From assembly GCF_900142885.1 (NCBI RefSeq), contig NZ_FRCL01000008.1:99537-163536 (forward strand): a stretch of DNA of 64,000 nt, written 5' to 3'. A program made the position numbers and the translations under genes. Below, piece by piece: positions 52,097 through 63,999 of the stretch. How positions within the stretch are numbered: position 1 is the stretch's first letter; each line of letters opens with the position of its first letter. The stretch is from Flavobacterium xinjiangense. Lineage in GTDB: Bacteria > Bacteroidota > Bacteroidia > Flavobacteriales > Flavobacteriaceae. Below the pieces are notes generated by a model that worked only from the letters and a program-made list of their open reading frames with translations, had not been told where the DNA came from and made no database searches.

Positions 52097-54934
52097 ATGA
52101 ATAAATTGTACTTGACGCTTTTCTTTATAATACAGTTCAAATTTGCTTTTGCGCAGCAGGAAACTGGAATTTTCGGTAAGATCATCGATGCGAAAGCGCA
52201 AAACCCAGTAGCTTCAGTTGTTGTTACCATTCAAAATACCAATTTGATGGAACTCACAAATACAGAAGGAAGTTTCAAATTTAATGCGGTGCAGAGTGGT
52301 AGTTTGCTAATTCTGATTCATAGTCAAGGTTTTAAAGATGCTTTGTATCCAGCAGATTTACTTGAGGGACAACTGTTGGATCTGGGAACAATAGCTTTAG
52401 AGGAAGATCAATCTATAGAACAGCAAGGCAGTTTAATTGCGCTCACCGAAAGTGATTTTAGTGATGACAATAGCGGTTCCGAAAATACGTCCGGACTTTT
52501 GCAATCTTCCAAAGATGCTTTTCAACAAGCGGCTGCTTTCAATTGGGGTCAGGCTCGATTCCGGATTCGGGGATTAGACAGCGAGCATTCGACGATGATG
52601 ATTAATGGTGTTTCCATGAATAAATTATACGATGGACGGCCGCAATGGGGCGATTGGGGCGGGCTAAACGATGCAACACGAAATCAGGAATTTTCCGTTG
52701 GGACTTCTCCATCTGATTATACTTTTGGAGGGATTTTAGGAACACAGGAAATTAATACGCGTGCTTCCATTTACAGGCCTGGTTCCCGTATTTCATTTTC
52801 GGGAACCAATACTAATTACAGTTGGCGCATGATGGGAACCTATGCTTCGGGAATGAATAATAAAGGTTGGGCATTTGTTATTTCGGCAGGAAAACGTCTG
52901 GCGACCGAAGGTTATTTTGAAGGAACAAATTACGATGCTAATTCTGCTTTTTTAAGTGTTGAAAAAAAATTAGGCGATTCCCATTCACTGAATATATCTG
53001 CTTTTTATACACCTAATTCAAGAGGGAAAAACTCTCCCAATACTACCGAATTCACTGAATTAACAAGCGAAAAATACAATTCCTATTGGGGTTTCCAAGA
53101 CGGGAAAAAGAGAAATGCCAGAATGAAAACCATAGAAGAACCGATTGTAATGTTGAATCATTATTTTAAAATAAATGATCATACCAATTTGAATTCAAGT
53201 GTAATGTATCAATTTGGAAAAATAGGAAATTCTAACCTGGATTATCAAAATGCGAATAGTCCGGACCCAACGTATTATAGAAAAATGCCGAGTTATTACA
53301 GTTCGCTTTACGCGAAAGATAATGGGGAATTTTCAGGTGCATTTACTCCGGATTTAGAAAATGCCGAGAAAAGTAAAGTTTTGTTTTTAGCGAATCCACA
53401 AATCGATTGGAACGCAATGTACCAAGCCAATCAAGATCCAATTATGGATAGTAATGGCCATATTTCAGAATACGAACCGGCGAAAAGCAAGTATGTTTTA
53501 TACGAAGACCGTACTGATGATAATACTATTGTGGCTACTTCTATATTCAACACACAGTTGACGGAAAATATTATTTTGAATGCCGGAGCCAATTTTAAAA
53601 ATTTGAAATCACACAATTACCAGAAAGTTTTGGATTTATTAGGAGGTTTGTATTTTGAAGATATAGACGGTTTTTATATTGGAAACCAATCGCAATCGGA
53701 TTTGAATAATCCAAATAGGCAAGTGGTCGTGGGAGACGAATACGGCTATAACTATAATTATGTGGCCAATACTCTTGATGCATTCACACAATTCAAATTT
53801 TCATACAACAAAGTTGAATTCTATCTGGCTCAAAGTTTCTCGAGCACCAATTATCAAAGAGAGGGTTTGTACAAAAACGGAATTTACGTAACCAATTCTC
53901 TTGGTAAAAGTGAAAAAGTTCAATTTGAAAATTTTGGTTTTAAAGGTGGGGTAACTTATAAAATATCTGGAAAACAACTGTTGATTTTCAATGGAGCGCA
54001 TTTGACAAAAGCACCAACTGTACGAAATACTTTTCCTAATTCGAGACTGAATAACTCGATTACAGACGGTCTGGAAAGTGAGAACATTAGTAGTCTAGAC
54101 GCCAGTTATATCTATCGTTCCCCAGTTTTCAAAGCACGCCTTACCGCTTATTATACATTAATAAAAAATGCAACTCAAACTTCTTTTTTTTATGCGGAAG
54201 GAATTTTTGATGATGGTGCAGGGTACAACAATACGAGCGCATTTGTGAGTCAGACACTGACGCATTTAGAAAAGAAGAATCTAGGTGCGGAGTTAAGTTT
54301 GGAATATCAGTTAAATCCAACGTTGAAAACCACTTTTTCCGCTGCTTTTGGAGAATACACCTATAATAGTAATCCAAATGTAATAGTCACCAATGACGCC
54401 GAAGCTTCAATAGAAAACACGAATCCAGTTTTTGATTTTGGGACGGCGCTATTAAAAAATTACAAACAAGCAGGTATGCCACAGCAAGCCTATTCGATTG
54501 GAATTGAATATCGGGATCCAAAATATTGGTGGATAGGGGTAAATATAAATTATTTGGCAAACAGTTATATTGATGTTTCACCAATAGCAAGAACGAATCA
54601 TTTTTACACAAACCCAGCAAGTGGTTCTAACTTTCCGGAAGCTACAGAAGAAAGAGCCAAGGAATTATTGCAACAGGAAAAATTTGATCCCACGACTTTA
54701 TTAAATATTGTTGGCGGGAAATCGTGGAGAATCTATGGAAAGAATGTTGGGCTTTTTGTCAGCATCAATAATGTACTTAATACGACTTATAAAACTGGCG
54801 GTTACGAACAAGCCAGAAATGCCAATTTCAGACAACGCAATCAGGATGTTTCCAGCGGAACGCCATCTTTTGGAAACAAATATTTTTATGGTTATGGAAG
54901 AACCTACTTCGTCAATCTTGCAATCAATTTATAA
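52097..54934 (+). CDS. TonB-dependent receptor with CarboxypepD regulatory-like domain
   Basis: The 945-residue outer-membrane protein has a signal peptide (FFIIQFKFAFAQ), an N-terminal CarboxypepD-like beta domain (GIFGKIIDAKAQNPVASVVV, then NTEGSFKFNAVQSG), a plug (FRIRGLDSEHSTMMINGVSM) and a long barrel ending FVNLAINL. Unlike SusC it has no SusD partner; a DUF5689 lipoprotein follows 19 bases on. This pair is a known Bacteroidota layout, but the ligand is unknown. Confidence 0.92.
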   Translation: MNKLYLTLFFIIQFKFAFAQQETGIFGKIIDAKAQNPVASVVVTIQNTNLMELTNTEGSFKFNAVQSGSLLILIHSQGFKDALYPADLLEGQLLDLGTIALEEDQSIEQQGSLIALTESDFSDDNSGSENTSGLLQSSKDAFQQAAAFNWGQARFRIRGLDSEHSTMMINGVSMNKLYDGRPQWGDWGGLNDATRNQEFSVGTSPSDYTFGGILGTQEINTRASIYRPGSRISFSGTNTNYSWRMMGTYASGMNNKGWAFVISAGKRLATEGYFEGTNYDANSAFLSVEKKLGDSHSLNISAFYTPNSRGKNSPNTTEFTELTSEKYNSYWGFQDGKKRNARMKTIEEPIVMLNHYFKINDHTNLNSSVMYQFGKIGNSNLDYQNANSPDPTYYRKMPSYYSSLYAKDNGEFSGAFTPDLENAEKSKVLFLANPQIDWNAMYQANQDPIMDSNGHISEYEPAKSKYVLYEDRTDDNTIVATSIFNTQLTENIILNAGANFKNLKSHNYQKVLDLLGGLYFEDIDGFYIGNQSQSDLNNPNRQVVVGDEYGYNYNYVANTLDAFTQFKFSYNKVEFYLAQSFSSTNYQREGLYKNGIYVTNSLGKSEKVQFENFGFKGGVTYKISGKQLLIFNGAHLTKAPTVRNTFPNSRLNNSITDGLESENISSLDASYIYRSPVFKARLTAYYTLIKNATQTSFFYAEGIFDDGAGYNNTSAFVSQTLTHLEKKNLGAELSLEYQLNPTLKTTFSAAFGEYTYNSNPNVIVTNDAEASIENTNPVFDFGTALLKNYKQAGMPQQAYSIGIEYRDPKYWWIGVNINYLANSYIDVSPIARTNHFYTNPASGSNFPEATEERAKELLQQEKFDPTTLLNIVGGKSWRIYGKNVGLFVSINNVLNTTYKTGGYEQARNANFRQRNQDVSSGTPSFGNKYFYGYGRTYFVNLAINL

Positions 54935-54953
54935 ACTTGAAAACTGACATATT

Positions 54954-56306
54954 ATGAAAACGAATATCTGTAATCGACTTTTCTCTATAGCAATCACCTT
55001 CCTTTGTGCAAGTTGTGTAAATGATGCGGTTGATGTTCCTAAACTAACTTGTACGCAGCCGGATTTAACCGTAAACCGAACCGTTGCAGAAGTTCGAACA
55101 AATGCCAATGCAATTGTAACCCAATACAAGTATGACGATATTATAGAAGCTTATGTTGTTTCCAGTGATGAATCGGGGAATTTTTTCAAGTCAATTTCCT
55201 TTCAAACTTTGGCAACAGCCACAACACCAGCAATTGGTTTTAGTGTGCCTGTCGATGCCAGTAATTTGTATATTGATTACAGATTAGGAAATAAAGTATA
55301 CGTAAAACTAAAAGACCAATACACTGATATTTCGTTTGGCGGGATGCGCATCGGAAGCATTTTTGTCAATTCATACAACGAAGGCGGAGTTGGGCGACTT
55401 TCTCAAAATGACTATAAAAAAGTATTGAATGCTTCATGTACAACCGTAAAAGAAGAACTTCTGGTAAAACAAATTTCGATGGAAGATTTATTGAATGATT
55501 CTAATTTGAATACGTTGGTTGAATTGTCGGATGTTCAGTTTACGGCGGATGCTATTGGTCGCCATTATTTTGAGGAAACCAATAATGTGGGTGGCGCAAC
55601 CAATTGGGGTTTGATGGATAAGTTTGGTAATCAAGTGTATTTTAGAACGAGTAGTTTTGCTGATTTTTCCAGTAGTTTAGTTCCAAATGGAAGCGGAAAA
55701 GTAAGAGGGATTTTAACAAAATATGGAACGGATTACCAACTATTACCGCGCTCCGAAAAAGATGTGGTGATGACAGGAACAAGAACAGCTCCATTTTTCT
55801 CAGAAGATTTTGAAACGGTAGTTGATAAATCAAATTTGAGTCTTCCAGGTTGGGCAAATATTGTTCAAAAAGGGACGCTTTTCTGGAAAGGCACTGTGTA
55901 TTCCGGAAACGGTTACGCCGAATTTAATATTTCGGGAGCAAAAGTAGTTTCGAATGTGGCTTGGTTGATTTCTCCAAAAATAGATATGGATAAGCATACT
56001 AATGAAATCTTGACTTTCAGAGCTGCGCAACATCATTTGGACGTTGACTCCCAATTGAATTCTTTGGAAGTTTATGTTTCCACTAATTTTGACGGGTTGA
56101 ATGTAGCTACCGCAACTTGGACTCAGGTTTTGGTAAAATTACCTAAACAAGCTTCACCTTGGTATCAATTTGTGGGAAGCGGCGCAGTAGATTTATCTTC
56201 GTATAAAGGAAAAATCAACATTGCTTTCAAATATACAGGTTCTGGAAAAAACCTGGCTTTGGACGGTGCTTTTCAAGTGGATGATGTACAGGTTTTTGGA
56301 AATTGA
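54954..56306 (+). CDS. DUF5689 lipoprotein with choice-of-anchor J-like C-terminus
   Basis: The 450-residue protein has a lipobox (ITFLCASC, Cys 21), a DUF5689 region (about 40-270; IIEAYVVSSDESGNFFKSIS, split) and a C-terminal jelly-roll domain (PFFSEDFETV, NVAWLISPKIDMD, IAFKYTGSG, FQVDDVQVFG) of the choice-of-anchor J type. It is probably surface exposed and helps the receptor encoded just upstream catch its ligand, taking the place of SusD. Role is inference from neighbours. Confidence 0.87.
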   Translation: MKTNICNRLFSIAITFLCASCVNDAVDVPKLTCTQPDLTVNRTVAEVRTNANAIVTQYKYDDIIEAYVVSSDESGNFFKSISFQTLATATTPAIGFSVPVDASNLYIDYRLGNKVYVKLKDQYTDISFGGMRIGSIFVNSYNEGGVGRLSQNDYKKVLNASCTTVKEELLVKQISMEDLLNDSNLNTLVELSDVQFTADAIGRHYFEETNNVGGATNWGLMDKFGNQVYFRTSSFADFSSSLVPNGSGKVRGILTKYGTDYQLLPRSEKDVVMTGTRTAPFFSEDFETVVDKSNLSLPGWANIVQKGTLFWKGTVYSGNGYAEFNISGAKVVSNVAWLISPKIDMDKHTNEILTFRAAQHHLDVDSQLNSLEVYVSTNFDGLNVATATWTQVLVKLPKQASPWYQFVGSGAVDLSSYKGKINIAFKYTGSGKNLALDGAFQVDDVQVFGN

Positions 56307-56336
56307 AAAACACAATTTATGTAGCGTGTATTTTTA

Positions 56337-56344
56337 TATATTTG
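56337..56344 (+). promoter_or_regulatory. -7 element of the FKBP gene
   Basis: TATATTTG matches TAnnTTTG, 26 bases before ATG 56371. It fixes the start there, as the longer frame from 56221 would begin upstream of it. Confidence 0.6.
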
Positions 56345-56370
56345 CAACCGTACAAATTAAATTAAAATTT

Positions 56371-56832
56371 ATGAAATCTATTTTATTAGCATTAGTTTCT
56401 ATACTATTTGTTTCTTGTTTATCAGATGGTGGAACATCTAAACCGGTTGATTACACCGTTCAAAATGAAAAAGAAATTGTTGATTATATTGCCAAAAATA
56501 AATTAACTGCTCAAAAAAGTGATACAGGATTGTATTATGTGGTTAACGAAGCCGGTACTGGAGCGCAACCTACCGCAACGTCTAATGTAACTGTAGCATA
56601 CAAAGGTTATTTCACTAACGGAAATGTTTTTGATCAAAGTACAGCGCAAGGAATTTCATTTGGTTTGAATCAAGTGATAAAAGGATGGACAGAAGGAATT
56701 CCTCATTTTAAAGCAGGAGGAAGTGGTATCCTTTTAATTCCGGCTCGCTTAGGATATGGAAGCAACGATAGCGGTCCTATTCCTGGAGGTTCTGTACTTA
56801 TTTTTGAAGTTAAACTTATTTCAGTGAATTAG
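56371..56832 (+). CDS. FKBP-type peptidyl-prolyl cis-trans isomerase lipoprotein
   Basis: The 153-residue protein starts MKSILLALVSILFVSC with Cys16 as a lipobox. The FKBP fold follows: VTVAYKGYFTNGNVFDQS, ISFGLNQVIKGWTEGIPHFKAGG (split) and IPARLGYGSNDSGPIPGGSVLIFEVKLIS, with the aromatic pocket residues kept. It catalyses proline isomerisation of envelope proteins. It lies after the TonB/DUF5689 pair but has its own promoter. Confidence 0.94.
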   Translation: MKSILLALVSILFVSCLSDGGTSKPVDYTVQNEKEIVDYIAKNKLTAQKSDTGLYYVVNEAGTGAQPTATSNVTVAYKGYFTNGNVFDQSTAQGISFGLNQVIKGWTEGIPHFKAGGSGILLIPARLGYGSNDSGPIPGGSVLIFEVKLISVN

Positions 56833-56860
56833 GAATTTGTTCCCTAATAACACCAAAATA

Positions 56861-56888
56861 AAAAGGCTGTCTTTTCGGACAGCCTTTT
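56861..56888. terminator. Bidirectional terminator between FKBP and GH97 genes
   Basis: AAAAGGCTGTC (56861-56871) and GACAGCCTTTT (56878-56888), with T on the right side of each strand; it lies between convergent genes. Confidence 0.9.
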
Positions 56889-56896
56889 GTAATTAA

Positions 56897-59319
<2,423 letters not shown>

Positions 59320-60966
59320 CTATTTTAAATTGGTTCCTATTCGCATAACTTGTGCTTCAAAATCTTCCCGTGGACCTGCTGCTTTATTTTTGAGTTGCGA
59401 GCGGTAATTGTAAATCGTGGATACCGAATACCGAAGGAAAGTCGAAATTTTTGCACTGTCCTTGATTCCCAAACGGATGAGAGCAAAGATTCGTAGTTCC
59501 GTATTTAGGAGTTCTCCTTCCTTCAATTGTATGGCTTCATCGTCAATCAATAAAGCGCTGAATTCTGCTATGAAGTTAGGGAAGAGTTGCAGGAAGGTTT
59601 TGTCAAAAGTAGTGAGGAATTCCTTAAGCTCATTTTCGACAAACTGTTTCGATTTTACCGCACTAATCAAGTCGTTCATTTTTCCTGTTGTTGCCATGAC
59701 ATTCAATTTTCGGCGGTATTCGTCTAATTTTCCTATGTAATCGGAACACTGATCCATGTAGCGGCCAATGTATATTTCCTTCAAAAGATTGGCTTCCGTC
59801 AGCGTATAATTGGTATCGTTCAATTTTTCATTGAATACATTTAATTCCGTATTCAATTCCGAAAGTTTGCTGTTGGCCAAACTTAAATCCTGTTTTGCTT
59901 TGGACAGTTTTTTCATTTGCTTAAAAAGCAAAAAAAGCAATGCCAACAGGAATACCGATAATATACTGGCACTTATTAAAAACAGCACCAACTGGAATCG
60001 GTTGGTTTCATTTTGTTTTTGATAAGCCTCGTTGATAATGGGCAGCATCTTCGATATCTCATACGTTCGTAAACGCGCATTACAAAAAAGAGCGTCTTCA
60101 AGCGAGCGTTTGATGTAGGTGTAAGCGCGGTCAATATCCCCGTTTTCGTACATTATAAAAGCCAAAGAACGCAACGAAATATATTCTTTTTTGGCCAATT
60201 GCAAATCGGAAATAGCCGAAATGGTCAGCCATTTTTGCAGTTGTTCAGGTTCTTTTTTTCCGCGATACACCTGCGAAATAAGATAGGCAATAACTGCTTT
60301 GTCAGGACTATTGGTATCAATATTTGGGAAATAGTTTACCAATAAAGGAAGTGCCTCATTGTATTTTCCAGCATCCAGAAGCGCGCTGGACTTTGCCATA
60401 ATATAAGCGCTTGATGAAGTAGGATATAAGTTTAAGGAGGAATCACGGTACTTTTTGGTTAATAAAATGTATTTTTCTTTTTCCTGAACCGAAGCGGCAT
60501 AATCAGCCATATAGCCATAAACGACGCTATTTACAGTAAAAAAATAGCCTTTTAAGTCGGGAGTAGTATTGATATTGATTGTAGTAAGGATTTCTGTCGC
60601 TTCCTTATACATTCCCAATGTTCCCATTATCGAAGCCAGATTCAATCGCGCATTATTAATCTTCTGAATGTCATTTAGTTTTTCGGCAATTTGAAAACTC
60701 TTTCTAGCGTAAACCAATGCCGAGTCGGACTGATACGATTTATATTCGAAATATAATTTTCCATAAATGGCATATTTTTGAACATCACTGGAAGTATAGT
60801 TCAGCAGTCCTTTGAGCTTGCTGATTTCAACCGCTTTTTTATCCGAATACAATTGGTAATCCGCTACCGTTTTGTCCAATTCATCTAATAAGGGATCAAA
60901 ATTATTTTGTCCAAAAAGAAAAATGGGGAATAATAAGGCAAAAAGTAAAGTCGAAAACCGATGCAT
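59320..60966 (-). CDS. DUF6377 membrane regulator with TPR sensor region
   Basis: The 548-residue protein has a signal peptide (LFALLFPIFLFGQ), a periplasmic TPR-rich half (about 20-325), one membrane helix (LVLFLISASILSVFLLALLFLL, broken here at 22 residues; about 326-348), a coiled coil and a C-terminal cytoplasmic region with a HTH-like pattern (AKISTFLRYSVSTIYNYRSQ). This is the SusR-like design, a one-component regulator that senses outside and binds DNA inside. It probably controls the GH97 gene beside it; no SusC/SusD pair is near. Confidence 0.85.
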   Translation of the reverse strand: MHRFSTLLFALLFPIFLFGQNNFDPLLDELDKTVADYQLYSDKKAVEISKLKGLLNYTSSDVQKYAIYGKLYFEYKSYQSDSALVYARKSFQIAEKLNDIQKINNARLNLASIMGTLGMYKEATEILTTININTTPDLKGYFFTVNSVVYGYMADYAASVQEKEKYILLTKKYRDSSLNLYPTSSSAYIMAKSSALLDAGKYNEALPLLVNYFPNIDTNSPDKAVIAYLISQVYRGKKEPEQLQKWLTISAISDLQLAKKEYISLRSLAFIMYENGDIDRAYTYIKRSLEDALFCNARLRTYEISKMLPIINEAYQKQNETNRFQLVLFLISASILSVFLLALLFLLFKQMKKLSKAKQDLSLANSKLSELNTELNVFNEKLNDTNYTLTEANLLKEIYIGRYMDQCSDYIGKLDEYRRKLNVMATTGKMNDLISAVKSKQFVENELKEFLTTFDKTFLQLFPNFIAEFSALLIDDEAIQLKEGELLNTELRIFALIRLGIKDSAKISTFLRYSVSTIYNYRSQLKNKAAGPREDFEAQVMRIGTNLK

Positions 60967-61124
60967 TCAAATAAATTTAATTCCTGTAAAAATAATTAAA
61001 AATCCATGCTAATTCCTAAAATGAAAATCTAAATCAACCAGTGTAAATTTTATTTTAAACTATCATTATTCACACCTTCTGATTTTTTATAATAACATAA
61101 CTTCATAAGTACGGGGCAAATCGT

Positions 61125-61132
61125 TAAATTTG
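61125..61132 (+). promoter_or_regulatory. -7 element of hflX
   Basis: TAAATTTG matches TAnnTTTG, 16 bases before the start codon. No clear -33 TTG. Confidence 0.5.
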
Positions 61133-61148
61133 TAGCTTATTCAAAGAC

Positions 61149-62399
61149 ATGTTAGAAAAACAAGTAATAAATTTCGAAAAAACGGCCATTGTAGGTATTG
61201 TAACTCAAAATCAAAGTGAAGAGAAACTAAATGAATATCTTGACGAATTAGAGTTTTTGACTTTTACCGCAGGCGGCCAAGTGGTGAAACGTTTTTCGCA
61301 AAAAATGGAACGCCCAAATCCCAAGACTTTTGTCGGAACTGGAAAAATTGAAGAGATTCATCTTTTTGTAAAAGAAAATGAAATTTCTACCTTGATATTC
61401 GATGATGAATTGTCACCGTCACAACAAAAAAATATATCTAAAATAATCACGGAATGTAAAATCCTAGACAGAACACACCTTATTCTGGATATTTTTGCGC
61501 AACGTGCCGAAACTTCGTATGCAAGAACCCAAGTAGAATTAGCACAATGCCAATATTTATTACCAAGACTTTCCGGAATGTGGACGCACCTTGAGCGCCA
61601 AAAAGGGGGAATTGGAATGCGTGGGCCTGGGGAAACGGAGATTGAAACGGATAGACGTATTGTTCGCGACAGAATCGCATTATTAAAAGAAAAAATTAAA
61701 AGTATCGACAAGCAAATGGGAACTCAGCGCGGCAATCGTGGTGCTATGGTTCGTGTGGCTTTGGTGGGATATACTAATGTTGGGAAATCAACTTTGATGA
61801 ATGCCGTTGGGAAAAGTGATGTTTTTGTAGAGAATAAACTTTTTGCGACCTTGGATACAACCGTTCGTAAAGTGGTGATAAAAAATCTTCCTTTCTTGCT
61901 TTCGGATACCGTAGGTTTTATCAGGAAATTGCCAACACAATTGGTAGATTCTTTTAAAAGTACGTTGGATGAGGTTCGTGAAGCTGATTTGCTATTGCAC
62001 GTAGTCGATATTTCGCATCCTGAATTTGAAGATCAGATTGAGTCTGTAAATAAGACTTTATTGGATATTAAATGCAATGACAAACCAATCATTATGGTTT
62101 TCAATAAAATCGATGCTTACAAACCATTGACCATTGATGAAGATGATTTAATGACCGAAAAAACACCAAGACATTTCACTCTTGAAGAATGGAAAGCAAC
62201 TTGGATGAACAAGGTTGGAGAACAAAATGCGTTATTTATTTCGGCTACCCACAAAGAAAATTTCGAGGAATTCAGAGAACGCGTTTATGAAGCGGTAAGA
62301 CACATTCACATCACTCGTTTTCCTTACAATAAATTCTTGTATCCGGATTATAAAGATGCTGTGGAGAAAGAAGAAAAAGAAGAGGAAGAAATCGAATAA
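61149..62399 (+). CDS. hflX: Ribosome-associated GTPase HflX
   Basis: The 416-residue GTPase has the HflX signature GGIGMRGPGETEIETDRR at 153-170, then the G domain: G1 GYTNVGKST (207-215), G3 DTVGF and G4 NKID. It can split stalled ribosomes after stress. The acidic C-terminal tail (KEEKEEEEIE) is loose and of no known role. It is divergent from the DUF6377 gene. Confidence 0.96.
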   Translation: MLEKQVINFEKTAIVGIVTQNQSEEKLNEYLDELEFLTFTAGGQVVKRFSQKMERPNPKTFVGTGKIEEIHLFVKENEISTLIFDDELSPSQQKNISKIITECKILDRTHLILDIFAQRAETSYARTQVELAQCQYLLPRLSGMWTHLERQKGGIGMRGPGETEIETDRRIVRDRIALLKEKIKSIDKQMGTQRGNRGAMVRVALVGYTNVGKSTLMNAVGKSDVFVENKLFATLDTTVRKVVIKNLPFLLSDTVGFIRKLPTQLVDSFKSTLDEVREADLLLHVVDISHPEFEDQIESVNKTLLDIKCNDKPIIMVFNKIDAYKPLTIDEDDLMTEKTPRHFTLEEWKATWMNKVGEQNALFISATHKENFEEFRERVYEAVRHIHITRFPYNKFLYPDYKDAVEKEEKEEEEIE

Positions 62400-62424
62400 T
62401 TTCCGCTAAAACATAAAATACACC

Positions 62425-62458
62425 AATCCCTTTTGACATTTCAAGAGGGATTTTTTTT
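62425..62458 (+). terminator. Intrinsic terminator of hflX
   Basis: AATCCCTTTT (62425-62434) and AAGAGGGATT (62443-62452), with one mismatch, then a run of T. Confidence 0.85.
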
Positions 62459-62568
62459 GGGCATGTCCCAGCTTCCTCTGCGTTACAGCTGCGTCAGGCT
62501 GTGCGCTGCAATCTTTTATTTCGCTACGCTGCATAAAAGGATTTCCGCTGCCATCCTTCATGCGGGCT
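62459..62568. repeat. Dispersed intergenic repeat, copy 2
   Basis: Begins GGGCATGTCCC and contains CAATCTTTT, AAAAGGATTTCCGCTGC, ATCCTTCATGCGGG in the order seen at 1422-1533. The hairpin region in the middle has changed (TTTCGCTACGCTGC). Confidence 0.7.
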
Positions 62569-62738
62569 TTGGCGTTACTAATTCCTTTTATGTTACCCAT
62601 TGTAAATTTGTAAGAAAAATTGAATATATTTGAGAATAAATATGTCTGATACCCTAATTTGGGTGGCTTTGTATGATTTTGTCACACCTATAAACAAGTT
62701 AGCAGTTATATTGCCAAAAAACTTAAAAATAACATTTT

Positions 62739-63587
62739 ATGAAATATTTTTTTATTCTCTTTATACTTTTTACATCAAGTTTAAATGCACAAAATCTTTT
62801 GAAATTTGATAAAAGAAATGTTCAGTGCGAAGACAAATGGATAGCTTACCAAATTGATAAAGACAGTACTTATACTTTCGGATTTATTTATGTTGATTCT
62901 CAAGCAGGATTGACGCTCAACTACGAAGGAAAATTTAAAATTGATAATAGTGGTAGATTCAATAGAATAGAAAGCGAAACCAAAAAAGAAATTGGTTTTA
63001 TGAAAGTAAGACTACAGCCCAATAGAACTGCAATTGCCGAAATTCCTGAATCAAAATTTAAAGAACTTAATATTGAAAAAGTTCCAAGTTGGTTAAAATC
63101 ATACCAAACTGACGAAAGTTCTGTAGACAGATTATATCGTTGGGGTTATATGTATAATGGTTGGAATGAATATGAAAAGGCATTAACTTTTTTAGAAAAA
63201 GCAGATAAACTTGACACTAAATTCAAAGGATTACAAACCGAACTTGCATTTTCATATAATGCATTAGGAAAATTTGACAAAGCAGAATTATCGCTAAAAA
63301 AAGCAATTGCAGAAAATCCTAAAGATTGTTATACTTATAAAGAATTGGCTTATACATATACAAAGCTTGTGAATTTTGAAAAAGTTACTGAAACTTATGA
63401 TATAATGACCAAAATTTGTTCTGACCAAAATTTCATACAAGAAACTGCATATAATTTAGCATATCAATATTTCAAAACTAGAGATAAGGTTAAATTCAAA
63501 AAGTGGAAAACAGAAACTGAAAAATGGTCAAAATCTGAAAATCAGTACACGAAAAATCTAAATGAAATGGAAACTAAATTAAATTAA
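62739..63587 (+). CDS. Exported tetratricopeptide repeat protein
   Basis: The 282-residue protein has a signal peptide (FILFILFTSSLNAQ), a beta-rich N-terminal part (about 20-110; KWIAYQIDKDSTYTFGFIYV), and TPR units at the C-terminus (NEYEKALTFLEKADKLDTKF, GKFDKAELSLKKAIAENPKD). It is probably a periplasmic scaffold. It stands alone between hflX and an IS fragment. Function unknown. Confidence 0.78.
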   Translation: MKYFFILFILFTSSLNAQNLLKFDKRNVQCEDKWIAYQIDKDSTYTFGFIYVDSQAGLTLNYEGKFKIDNSGRFNRIESETKKEIGFMKVRLQPNRTAIAEIPESKFKELNIEKVPSWLKSYQTDESSVDRLYRWGYMYNGWNEYEKALTFLEKADKLDTKFKGLQTELAFSYNALGKFDKAELSLKKAIAENPKDCYTYKELAYTYTKLVNFEKVTETYDIMTKICSDQNFIQETAYNLAYQYFKTRDKVKFKKWKTETEKWSKSENQYTKNLNEMETKLN

Positions 63588-63666
63588 TAAAAATACAACC
63601 CGACCGCACTGATATGAAGTAATCGTTAGCGCATTCTATGATAAAAAACAAGTAAAAATTTAAAAA

Positions 63667-63999
63667 TTAACAGGCAAATTTATATGTATTTATGTAGGGA
63701 GTTTGTCTGTTAATTACAGAGAAAACACGACCTATAATTTTACATTTCACATTGTTTAAAACCAGCATTGCGTTCTTACCTTCACCTTTTTTTCTTTCAT
63801 AATATTCTTTGAGTTGCGGATCATGTTTTACGGCAACTAAAGCACACATTTGTAATATTGACTTCATTTTTTTATCCGCCATATGATTTACTTTTGTTCG
63901 CCCTTTGATACTCGAACCTGAACTATATTCAAATGGTGCAGTTCCAGCGTAACAAGCAAATTTTCTTGCGTTATCAAAAGCCGTGAATCCTCTTGTTGC
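63667..63999 (-). CDS. IS110-family transposase (C-terminal part; 5' end beyond window)
   Basis: The frame is open to the right edge, giving 110 visible residues ending the protein. FACYAGTAPFEYSSGSSIKGR followed by KVNHMADKKMKSILQMCAL is the conserved C-terminal core (transposase_20) of IS110/IS116/IS902 transposases, split here in reading. These use a DEDD-type nuclease at the N-terminus, which lies outside the window. No full element ends can be judged. Confidence 0.85.
   Translation of the reverse strand, partial: ATRGFTAFDNARKFACYAGTAPFEYSSGSSIKGRTKVNHMADKKMKSILQMCALVAVKHDPQLKEYYERKKGEGKNAMLVLNNVKCKIIGRVFSVINRQTPYINTYKFAC

Noticed and set aside
52097..56306. SusC/SusD pair
   Set aside because: The lipoprotein after the receptor has DUF5689 and jelly-roll features, not the TPR-like SusD fold.
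56221..56370. Extended N-terminus of the FKBP protein
   Set aside because: It overlaps the DUF5689 gene, and a promoter and lipoprotein signal mark ATG 56371 as the start.
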